A stretch of DNA of 64,000 bases from Undaria pinnatifida (taxonomy: Eukaryota > Sar > Phaeophyceae > Laminariales > Alariaceae). This document shows positions 55,540-64,000 of this stretch, one piece after another; positions within the stretch are counted from its first letter, which is position 1; each line of letters begins with the position of its first letter. Below the pieces are notes generated by a model. It saw only the letters and a list, made by a program, of their open reading frames with translations. It was not told the origin of the DNA and made no database searches. The position numbers were made by a program, and so were the translations under genes. Where the stretch lies: positions 10,358,732 to 10,422,731 of the forward strand of contig JABAKD010000004.1 of the NCBI GenBank assembly GCA_012845835.1. Direction: 5' to 3'.

Positions 55540-57718
55540 GCTATTAACAGCGCCGTGGTGGCTTGCACAGTACCATGTATAGCATTCGAATTGAAACATA
55601 GACCTAGGCCGTTAGGCCGTGGGGAGGATGTTTTGTCCAATGACTTTTTCATTTCTATTAAAAGCCAGTGTTTGGATAGTAGTAGTGCTGTAGTATCCCC
55701 CTGGGAGCCTAACAAGGCGTAAGGTATGGGATACGGCCGGATGTACAAGGGTTTCACATGCCTTTGAAAGCATGTGCGTCTAGGGAAAAAGGGAATGATG
55801 CTTTAGCCTCGCGCAAATTGCACGCCGCTCAGTTCGTCCGTGGCGCGTGTGAAGCTAATACAGGAAGATCTTATATCTAGTACAAGTGAGTGACCAACGT
55901 GGAACCTGCCTAGTAGAGAAACTCGCGAAGGGTGACCTGTCTGTAACAGCCCGTTAATCTTATTCTATGTAGTATTATAGTAGTGTAGAGCTGCTCAAGC
56001 TGGGAGAGGCAGCGTTTTGACGTGCTCTGAGATGTGGTATGTTGAGCTCGCGCGAGGATCTTCGGGGAGGGGGGGGGTGGTACCTCCTCCTGTATCGTAG
56101 CAAAGCGTCACAACTGTCCCGAGGGACGGAGGGGGGGGGGGGCTCGAGTGTGGAAGTACGGTACCCAAGCAAGGTCGTGTTGTTTTGACGGTACAGCAGT
56201 AGTTTTCGGGCTGGGGCATGGGATGTTTTTTTTGTCGTGGAGATAAAACACCTCCATTCACATATGTTTATTTTCTCATGGTCAGCTGTGTGTACACTAG
56301 TGTGAATGAAGTACAGAGGTCCTCAAAAAAAACGGGTGCAAGCCCTACCGTTAGGGTACGTTTACGGGTTGCTTGGAGAAAATATGGTTGATGCACACTT
56401 TGAACTACGTGTAACGCTTGGTTAACCCTAACCCTGACCCCATATCCGTGATCCAATCGAACCCAATCGGCCAGCCTAGGGCAGAAGCTCTTCGCCTCGG
56501 ACACGGTGTGTGTCAATCATTTTCTAGAATAAGTGGTAGATTTGGTAGATCTGCCTACTGTACCTACCACGTAAGCACGTGTCCCGTGACATGGCTCAGC
56601 GTGAAATTCATTGAGCGATGTGCGGGATGGTGCTTCTCCTCGTACTTCTCGAACCGCGCGTGATATTTATAGTGTTGTTTGCTTTTCTTTCAGCAGGACG
56701 CCGACGCCCGAGCTACCTGTGATCACAGACAGGCTCCGCTACAGGAGAATAGGCAGCGTGATATGCGTGTATAATGGTGTATACATAATTTTATCGCGAC
56801 AGTGGATACCCCGATTTAAGATCACACCCCGTAACAAGCCGAATCAAGCACTCTTACCCCCACATTGCTCTTATCTGTGCACAACAGGGGTCCCCGAATA
56901 GTGCGGTCTGAATAAAGCGGTATCCCTGTATAAGGCGGTCAAAATCACATGGCACTGTGCACGGCTGAGGAATTGCACTCATAACCTCCACAGATTAGAG
57001 CGGCTTCCCCCCATAACGCGGTCATATTGCTCTGGCACACTACCGCCTACGTAGGGAGACCCCTGCTGAAGTGGGAAATACACGGTAGCTTCTAATGTAG
57101 GCGGGGAGGTGCCTATTTGATATCCCCCTACCCTTTCGGGACCGAAAAAAAAAACGTACAGACAACCCGGACGTGCAGCCTTATTAGTCGCCTTGCGTGG
57201 GCACGCTGCAGGATGCCTAGTATCATGATCACGCCGCACGCATACCACAAAACTTCCTGTACTGCAGTACAGTAGTAGCTTGTGATCGCGAAACCACCCA
57301 CCCCCTACGCCCCAACGGACAGCTCGTTTAATTTCGTATGATCGACGCAACGTTATTTCGCCAACTGTTTACGTCTGAAATCCCAAGAAGGGCTATCTAA
57401 GCCCCGAATGGTCTCATCCTGGGGTTTCTTAAAGTGGGGTAACCAGTTTCATCAGTGACAATGTACAGAAAGAGTTCCACAATCTGTTTACGAACTCGAT
57501 ACCATGTGTTTTGTTGGTCATTATAGCACAAGCCACTGAGCTACCCGGTCACGTGACTTCGGTCACGTCACTCGGTAGTTCGGTGCTGTGTCGTGCTATA
57601 CTTGGAAGTATAACCAACAATAATTGATCAAGGGTTTGTGGGTGTGGGGGGGCATAGAGTAGTTTTATCAAGACGCGTGCTACGATAGACGTACGATGGC
57701 ACTTTTCGTCTGAAATGA
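55540..57718. other. no recognised gene in 2.2 kb
   Basis: Several frames of 60-120 aa on both strands without any domain I recognise. G-runs occur at 56070-56085 and 56130-56145. A GCGGT-rich stretch with spaced TAAAGCGGT, TAAGGCGGT, TAACGCGGT words is at about 56900-57030. Confidence 0.45.
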
Positions 57719-58012
57719 TTCCGGAATGTCGGAGCTCCTTAACCCAAAATTGTCGGAAACACGACGTTTTTTTTGGCGTGATTCTCCCGTTGTTCACCTA
57801 GGACACGGCAATTTTCATCCGGTCAGCAGTTTATTTTCTTCCAAAATCGGTTTTTCTGGGAAAGGTCTTAACCCCTTTAGAGCCCCCGAAACCCCTCCCT
57901 GTACAAGCTTCAAGTAAATTTGTCAAAAAAAAGGGCTTTCAAGTTGTAAAGGCCTTAAGCTCCGAAATCGAGGAATCTCAGAAAAAAACGTGGTGCACTT
58001 GTGCACCTCTAT
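57719..58012 (+). repeat. repeat R2, copy 2 (no TRIM insertion)
   Basis: Aligns with 52533-52684 plus 53195-53340. It contains MITE P2 at the same place as P3 in copy 1, so the MITE was present before R2 was copied. The join GGTCTTAACCCCTTTAGAGC is intact here and serves as the empty site for the TRIM insertion. Confidence 0.8.
57868..57958 (+). mobile_element. TTAA MITE (piggyBac-like), copy P2
   Basis: 91 bp between TTAA at 57868-57871 and TTAA at 57955-57958. Left end TTAACCCCTTTAGAGCCCCC, right end TTGTAAAGGCCTTAA. It has no ORF. Confidence 0.8.
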
Positions 58013-58088
58013 CAAGCGAGGAGCCAAAAAAAAAAAAGTGGCCAATCTCTACGGTATGATGGCGTGTGGTCGTTTCAGGGGGGGAGAG

Positions 58089-58621
58089 TGTTATAAGTTA
58101 CACGGCTTGGTTTTGGAATAAGCTATTATTGGTTAACCTTTCGCAAGTGGTCAAACGGACTACAATTACCCCTACTAATTCCTTGACAAATGGCGGCGGC
58201 AGGACCAGGGTTTTTTTGGGGGTCGTGGGTTCAAATCCCACCATCCACTATAAATACTAAACTTTTTCAAGGGGAGTCGCCGACCTATATCCTTAATGAG
58301 GACACACAATCCGTAATACGCGCGATCGGAGTACCACACACAGCTTGTAAAGATGAGTTTCGGCAAAATCTTGGATCTCACAGCTGGAGTGTATTTTTTC
58401 AGACTTTCCCCATGTGGAACTTGAAAAATGCTCTCCTCTCCGGTATCCCCAGGAAATGAAACCGCTTGGATGTTGACAGGTCCGCCCGTATATCCGGCCG
58501 ACCTGCTATCCCGCCGTTTCAGGGGGGGAGAGTGTTATTGTAAGGCTTAGTTTGGGAATAAGCTATTGGTTAACCTTTTGCAAGTGGTCAAACGGACTAA
58601 TACCCCACTAATTCCTTAACA
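58089..58621 (+). mobile_element. TRIM, long form (533 bp)
   Basis: LTRs 58089-58188 (100 bp, with short internal insertions) and 58533-58621 (89 bp). After the first come two bases and TGGCGGCGGCAGGACC, a variant primer site. The internal region has GTGGGTTCAAATCCCAC (about 58225-58241) followed by CATCCACTA, again a tRNA T-arm and 3' acceptor-like end. The purine tract GGGGGGGAGAG precedes the second LTR. An identical tract plus CGTTTCAGG also precedes the first LTR (58072-58088). This copy therefore seems to be the end of a longer tandem form. Confidence 0.8.
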
Positions 58622-58702
58622 TTCACCATACTGGAAACATTTTTTTACTTGGAGTTAGTACAATTTGTATAGGGAGGGTTTTTGATGCTCTGGAGGGGTT
58701 AG
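58616..58702 (-). mobile_element. TTAA MITE (piggyBac-like), copy P7, adjoining the TRIM
   Basis: Reverse orientation: ACTGGAAACATTTTTTTACT, TATAGGGAGGGTTTTTGATG, CTCTGGAGGGGTTAG. Its left TTAAC is shared with, or replaced by, the TTAACA end of the TRIM LTR, so the exact junction is ambiguous. Confidence 0.6.
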
Positions 58703-59169
58703 ACCGCTACTACTGCTGCAACGATTAACCCGCACTACCGTACTAAATCGTAGTACGGGTGACCATGCTGCGGTAATCAGGACCAAACACGTTTATTCAG
58801 TAAAAAACAGGGGAATGAATAGTTGTTTCAGTGCATATCGCGGGTCCTGGTTGCTAGTGGACATCCGTGTTAGTAGAAGTCCAACTTAATTTACTACTAC
58901 TTACTGCAAGAATGGTTCCTGGGACTGAATCATAGCAGTGTGTCCCCACACACGAGGGGGGGGCGGTTCTAATGATGATGTAGCATTAAACACCCATCTC
59001 CACCTGCTGCCGCCGTACATCGTCATCACATCATCGACAGGAGTAGTGTTCGTAGAACAATGCTTAGGACAGCAAAGCACTAGTAAATGGTAGTTCGAAA
59101 TCAAGAGGGCGATAGCTAGACGCATGCATTCTACCAATGCAATAATAGCGCTCAGGTAGGTAGGGGTAG
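58703..59169. other. no recognised feature
   Basis: Short frames only; nothing I can name. Confidence 0.4.
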
Positions 59170-59450
59170 CAGCTCTTTTTTTTCTTCATCTCCTCGCTTC
59201 ATGAGACACGCACCCGCTACGATGAAGAGGTGGATATTGTCGCACGGCAAAACACCAAGAATCAAAAACAACAAAGATGTACCTCTCGGGCATGGTGGCG
59301 CCTCTTTTTTTTCCCCTTCGTCTCTTCCGTTAAAAAGACACATACACGCGTTACCATGAAGAGGTGAATATTGTCGCACGGCAAAAATACCAAGAATCAA
59401 AAACAGAGGTACTACGACTACTTTCTTCCTCCTGGGCATGGCGGTGTCTT
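59170..59450. repeat. two tandem copies of a ~130-bp unit
   Basis: Both copies contain CTCTTTTTTTTYC, CGATGAAGAGGTGGATATTG (or its close variant), TCGCACGGCAAAA and CCAAGAATCAAAAAC, then GGGCATGG. The second has a few indels. Confidence 0.85.
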
Positions 59451-59555
59451 TCACATGGAACCATCCATTCTATAAACATTATGTATACAATTATGCGACC
59501 TACGATCGTTTAGCTGTTGGAACCCCCCCCCCCGCTCTAAAAATACACCAGGCAT

Positions 59556-59860
59556 ATTTTTTCCCTCGCACTTCTACTTTCCAGCTTCTGGAGTAGCCGT
59601 GGTCACAGGTGTCGTCCCTTCTCCCCCCCGGTTCTCGCCTTCAATTTTTATCGCGCATAGATAGGGTCCAGCAATCCCACTGCTCGTCGATTTTTCAACG
59701 AGTGTTGCTGACTCACGCTCTCGCACTTTCCGCAAGTCAATTTGTGCACAAGAAAAAGTCCCAACGAATTTATTCGAGTATGCACTCGGCGGGACTCGAA
59801 CTCACGAAACTGACCTATGCCAGGCTCGAGGATAACCTGATACATACGCCACCGGGGCGA
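59556..59860 (-). mobile_element. tRNA-derived SINE, minus copy
   Basis: Reverse complement of the element at 37475-37774 from head to A-rich tail. The A box carries a short insertion (GTATGTATCAGG instead of GTATCAGG); the B box is AGTTCGAGTCC, intact. The tail is at the left (TTTTTTCCCTC on plus). This copy keeps GAGTCCCGCCGAG where the other has GAGTCCCCCCGAG. Confidence 0.85.
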
Positions 59861-60647
59861 ATAGTTGGTCTCGGTTGGCACCGACGCTGTCAAACATTTT
59901 ATATATTGGGGTTAGCGTTGGGTGGCGACGACGCTGAAAGACATGCCAGTCACTGCGTGCGTTAGACAACCAGGGTACCGTTTTGGTTTTTGTTTTGTTT
60001 TTGGCGGTCATCATGATGGGTATCGAGTTAGATCATATTGTGCGGGGTGGAGAACTCTAACTCCGCCCAAGGGGAATGATTGCACCACGTAGTGTGAATA
60101 TGGCAAGGCACTCACGAAGCAGTTACATAGTAATACCCATTGCTGTCTCTGGAGTGACCACACCGAAAACATAGTATTGCTCATTGGCGCTGTCATCCAT
60201 AATCAAGAAGAAAGTAGGCACAAGATGCCGAAGCCCGTCTTACGAGCGATTCTTGGAAGGATGCAGTTTACCTGCGACTCGCGGAACACCTCACGGCGCT
60301 TCGCGCTTGATGCAAGCAATGTCTGCCTGGTTGGTGAAAACGTCCTCCGTCCCGGCACTGTAGGTGAAGGGTCTATGGTCATACGACTACGGCCATGTAC
60401 AAACCGATGTCGTATGTGTACCCAGAGTCAATCAACCCACGAAAAAACAGGTGAGAACATTGAACAAAATGATAGGGAAAACGTGTCCATTAAAGCTATT
60501 TTGTTTTGGCTGATTTGGTATCGTGGGGTTGGGTCGGGTCTTGGGACGTTCCACGGCTTCAATGCTAATATTCATATATTATCGCATGTTTTCCGATCCA
60601 ACTTCTACCCAACCCAAAAGTTGGAACCTCGCATACACCCTACCAGG
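59861..60647. other. no recognised gene
   Basis: A frame 60177-60704 runs into the GTT microsatellite and ends as poly-cysteine. It has no domain that I recognise. Confidence 0.4.
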
Positions 60648-60651
60648 TATT

Positions 60652-60702
<51 letters not shown>

Positions 60703-60728
60703 GATGATGTTGTTGTTGTTGTTGCTGT
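60648..60728. repeat. (GTT)n microsatellite, tail of the adjoining retroposon
   Basis: About 25 tandem GTT units with two GAT interruptions. It lies at the 3' side of the minus-strand retroposon, as the (AAC)n tail expected for family B. Confidence 0.92.
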
Positions 60729-60920
60729 TATTATTGCCCTCGGACAACACAGCGTAGATGCCGCTCCGATGTAAAATCGAATATCCTTCCATAAAACGGT
60801 AGTAGTATCTATGACTTTCTGCCAACCATCTCCCCGTTTCCTTTCCCGCACATCTTCTCATTCATGTACTACTACTGGTACTACTAGTACTAGTACTTCC
60901 TTTCTCTGCATCCAATGACA
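60729..60920 (-). mobile_element. retroposon family B, copy 5
   Basis: Minus strand: GATGTGCGGGAAAGGAAACG, GGTTGGCAGAAAGTCATAGA, ATGGAAGGATATTCGATTTT, CATCGGAGCGGCATCTACGC, TGTGTTGTCCGAGGGCAATA, then the (AAC)n tail. The head is short, as usual for 5'-truncated retroposons. Confidence 0.8.
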
Positions 60921-61860
60921 TGCCGGCATTTCGAGAGTAACAAAGGCGACTACGCGAACCACAGCCCGGGTTACTGGGGAGGAGGGGATCCGAAGGAAGC
61001 ATGCCGCTAGGGCCTATACCTGCATACGATATGCGCACAGCATGTTGCCTCTCCTACTACTGCCGCACGCGTTTCCTATTAATAGTGCGGAGGTGGATAC
61101 ATACTGTGCTAGTCAGAACCCAATGTGGCTAACCAATTCTAACAATAAGAGAATATACGTACTGTACTAGTCAGAACCTACTACGATGGCCAATCAATAT
61201 TAACAATACTAGGAGAACCACCGTACTGTACTAGTCAGAACCTAATACTATGGCTGATCAACAGAAGAATCGACAGCAAACACAGGGGGATATGTAGGGG
61301 TTTATGGTTGTTATCGTGGGTTCTGTTTTCCATGGTCCCCCGTCATAGCAAGGTCTGCAGCGTCATCCATCCCACCACATCGCAGCAGGGGTTAGCACGG
61401 TTTGAGCCAAGCGTTTCTGGCCGGTTGAGCACCTCTTCTTCGTGTGAGGAAACTGCCGGTTGCTCTGACACTTTCACGAGTAAACTTGGTCATGGGACTA
61501 TTAGCGCATGCTACAAAGTGTTGGTCGGATTGCGCGAGCGAATGCCTTCGAAGTCATGTTTCGGGCGATGATGGATGATGGTGAGAAATTGAGCTATTAG
61601 CTCCTCATTCATCATGTTAGGAGCTCAGAAAATTCTTAGAATCTGCTGCACCCTTAAGCGTGGGATGGCTGTGCGTATCAATCAAGGCCAAGCGTTCCAC
61701 ACTAAAGCCTAGCATTAATGGTGAGCACAGCAATCAGAACCAGATATGGCGAGTAAAAATAGGAGAGTCTGTAGGGGGGGGGTTATCTATCGAGCGCTCT
61801 TTGATGGCTACGCATGGTCTCCCGTAATAGACGGTTGAGAAGATCTCATTTCTCGTGTTA
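60921..61860. other. no recognised gene; one ~62-bp tandem repeat inside
   Basis: Contains the repeat described for 61095-61262. A frame 61308-61571 (87 aa) is Ser/Cys-rich with no domain that I recognise. Confidence 0.4.
61095..61262. repeat. ~62-bp tandem repeat, three units
   Basis: TACTGTACTAGTCAGAACC recurs at about 61102, 61160 and 61224, followed each time by a TATGGCTAACCAATTNTAACAAT-like sequence. Confidence 0.85.
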
Positions 61861-62028
61861 TTGATCAATAGGATATGAGCCCCGACGTGTTTTTGGTCGA
61901 TAGAATATGAGCTCCCAACGTGCTCTCGGTCAATAGGGTATGAGCCCCGACGTTTGGTTTGATCAATACGATGTGAGCCCCGACATGTTTTCGGTCAATA
62001 CGATATGAGCCCCGAACACGTTCAAATA
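61861..62028. repeat. ~34-bp tandem repeat, five units
   Basis: Each unit reads approximately GGTCAATAGGATATGAGCCC then CGACGTGTTTTC. It lies 50 bp left of the inverted-repeat DNA element. Confidence 0.9.
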
Positions 62029-62080
62029 TAGGGCTGTGCACAAGCAGCCTCAATCAGCAGATTTTTTACTGACTGCCTTG

Positions 62081-62864
62081 GGCCATTTCTTATACAGTCG
62101 GATTCCGCCAGTCGAAAACGGCCCTTTTCAACTGGATTATTTTCGACTGTATTCTTCTGGTCCTTCTTATCGTCAGTCGAGTCGATTTTATAGTATTTGT
62201 GCTCTTCCTAGAGGCGGTTGGTGTGAGGGAGTACTGCGGTATGGCAGTCGAAAATCGGTCGGCAGCTCTAAGCTTCGCGCGTTCTTCGCGAGCAGCGCGT
62301 GCTTCACGCACGACGAACCTTCGTCCAAGCGGGTTGGTCGCGTTGGGCTTAGCCGAAGGCCGCCATAGCTACGTTCGTGGCGTTGTACTCAGCCGAGAGT
62401 CGCCAAAGCCACAGCAGGCGTAGCCGTTGTTGGCAAAATGGCGTCGATAACGCGCGCTACTGCTGTCTTGTGATACACGCTGCTGGCGAGTGGAGCTAGG
62501 AGTGCGCCAGGCTGACTTGCGGCGAGAAGCAACAGAAGTGATAGCCAAGGCAACGTCGACGCTGTTGTATGATACTGCTGTGTGGTACCTGGTATGGGTG
62601 TGTGATCGTGTGTGTGTGTTTTATGGTGGGATGAGCGATGCGATGGGTTCAAAAAACAGGTGTAAAAAAATTCGACTGAGTTTTTCGACTGACAGATCCA
62701 GTCGAAAAAGTCAAGTTTTTCGACTGGGTCGCCCAGTCGGAAAACTCAGTCGGAAAGAGTTGAGTCGAAAAAAAACTTTTTCGACTGTGTAAGAAAGCCC
62801 GATTTGGGCTTCAGTCGAAAACGGCCGTTTTCAACTGACAAATCCGACTGTATAAGAAATGGCC
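62081..62864. mobile_element. 784-bp DNA element with 24-bp perfect inverted ends and CAGTCGAAAA subterminal repeats
   Basis: The 24 bp at 62081-62104 (starting GGCCATTTCTTATACAG) are the exact reverse complement of 62841-62864. Next to both ends, CAGTCGAAAACGGCC and AACTG words form further imperfect inverted repeats, and CAGTCGAAAA or its complement recurs more than ten times, chiefly in the right 170 bp. The interior has no transposase that I recognise. Foldback-like, non-autonomous; superfamily unknown. No target duplication is convincing (flanks CTGCCTTG and TTACGAAT). Confidence 0.8.
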
Positions 62865-63770
62865 TTACGAATCAATGCACTAGACTTCATCCGTGTACTG
62901 GATTGCACTAAAATTGTATGTTGGGCGTCATCCATATACTGGATTGCATTAGTATACTGGGCTGGATCAGTATTCTGCAGCGGTGCACTGTGTTCGAGCA
63001 ACGAGAGCCCTCCTACCGCTCTTCTACCGGAGCTCATTTGGATGGGTTTCCCAGATGGAATATGGCGTGTTCCTTGGACGTACGCGTACAATTAAAAACC
63101 TACTGGCATCCTACTTGCCCGACTAATTCACTAAATGCATGCGGCCAATGTTAATCTAATGGCAGTATATACCTTACCAGCGCGCAGCCCTAGTAATTAT
63201 CTAGTCGTGTTTCTTATTGTTTTCTTGTCGTTATCACCAAGGTTGCCATCCGACAATCAATGTGCAGGCAGCATGATGAGCTTCAACATCGATCACTCAT
63301 ACAAACATTCCGGGAGAGCAGAGGTGTTTCCTATTGCTGGAGCAAGATGCAGAAGATCCGTGATCACAACAATCTACTCAATACCTATCCGACAATAATT
63401 GTAAGCTCGAGTTATATAGACTAATGTGCTTGAAAACGTTGCGAACCTCCGAGATATTAGGCAGGGGATGATAAATGAGCATTCCCGGGGCAACAACGGA
63501 TGTGCCAATCCCTTGATCTATCTGCATGGGGATGCAATTATCAACCAGTCGTGGGTTTGTGATAGCAGTACCGCATGGCCTCAATCACGTATTGTGATTA
63601 TATTGACTAATAGTATGTTCCATATCGAGCCTGTAGATATTGTCGTACTGGTAACAAAAATTTTAAATACTGCTGTCGTAGCGACATACCTGGTGTACAT
63701 ACCAGAAAATTAACGAGTGAGACTCTACTCGATATTCAGTTTGTATCAGATCGAAGTATGCTAAGTTGGG
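62865..63770. other. no recognised gene
   Basis: A short GTACTGGATTGCACTA-like direct repeat occurs at about 62896-62960. The open frame 63426-63713 (95 aa) has a hydrophobic stretch near its C-terminus but no domain I recognise. Confidence 0.4.
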
Positions 63771-64000
63771 CTGTTAAGAATGAGAAATACCGATTATTGT
63801 ACGTTATTTTTCTTAGTCCTGCCGCGGACTCCATTTTGTAAGGGTATAGGGCGGGGACACAGAGTGACCCCTGCCCGTCTGCCTATTGAGCAGGTCCTCG
63901 GAGAGTACTCAATTTCTTAACCTCAGGGGAGGCGTAGCTTTATTGGATTCACCAGAGCCCTGGATGACTTTCGAGCGCCGAGGCGCACGCCTCGGTTTCA
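63771..64000 (+). other. possible start of an LTR or other repeat running off the window
   Basis: TGTTAAGAATGAGAAATACC starts a composition change, and the following 230 bp to the window end contain GC-rich stretches with CCGAGGCGCACGCCTCGG near the end (a hairpin, about 63978-63995). Copia LTRs often start TGTTRRGAATG, but only one copy is visible, so this is a guess. Confidence 0.25.

Noticed and set aside
60177..60704. 175-codon frame ending in poly-cysteine
   Set aside because: Its last part is the GTT microsatellite, and the rest has no recognisable domain.

Overview
This 64 kb window is eukaryotic and almost entirely built from transposable elements and tandem repeats. I found no intact host gene, rRNA or functional tRNA gene. 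The content (a DIRS-like tyrosine-recombinase retrotransposon, Ty1/copia, chromodomain-type Ty3/gypsy, a non-LTR reverse transcriptase, SINEs, several MITE families) suggests a protist or algal nuclear genome. A stramenopile alga is my best guess, but only an impression; no sequence here fixes the taxon.

Layout. (1) 1-11862: a tyrosine-recombinase (YR) retrotransposon with RT, RNase H and YR pseudogenes and a split-direct-repeat 3' end. A Ty1/copia element (2557-9002, perfect 5-bp target duplication CTCGG) is inserted in its RNase H gene, and the copia RNase H is itself interrupted by a MITE (7963-8220). (2) 11863-17180: mostly featureless DNA with tandem duplications and a non-LTR RT fragment at 13479-14012. 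(3) 17185-34852: about 15 kb of tandem repeats, first a CCATGG-rich minisatellite, then a decayed hexanucleotide (NNAGCC) array in three blocks separated by unique DNA, one holding a second copy of the MITE. (4) 34853-36930: a copia RNase H scrap in otherwise unrecognised DNA. (5) 36930-45400: a decayed tandem array of an LTR-PBS-internal-PPT unit of about 300 bp. A hAT-like MITE, a tRNA-derived SINE, a 4-kb rearranged gypsy element, a TTAA MITE, a reversed solo LTR and a C-tract MITE are all inserted in it. (6) 45400-64000: repeat-rich DNA with three miniature LTR elements (TRIMs, LTRs of 84-100 bp), seven TTAA MITEs in total across the window, five copies of a retroposon with a trinucleotide tail, a second SINE copy, a telomere-like CCTTAA/CCTTAAA array, several minisatellites and a 784-bp inverted-repeat DNA element.

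The most distinctive material is the TRIM family. It has tiny LTRs with TGTTA...TAACA ends, a purine tract directly upstream, a putative tRNA primer site two bases downstream, 4-bp target duplications, a related empty site at 57868, a solo LTR, a tRNA T-arm-like sequence in the internal region of two copies, and an apparently related older family that became a tandem array. The second is the gypsy element, whose interior contains a segment of another copy in inverted orientation and whose pol lacks everything between the start of RT and the chromodomain. All proteins named here are broken by stops or frameshifts. Any activity would have to come from copies elsewhere.
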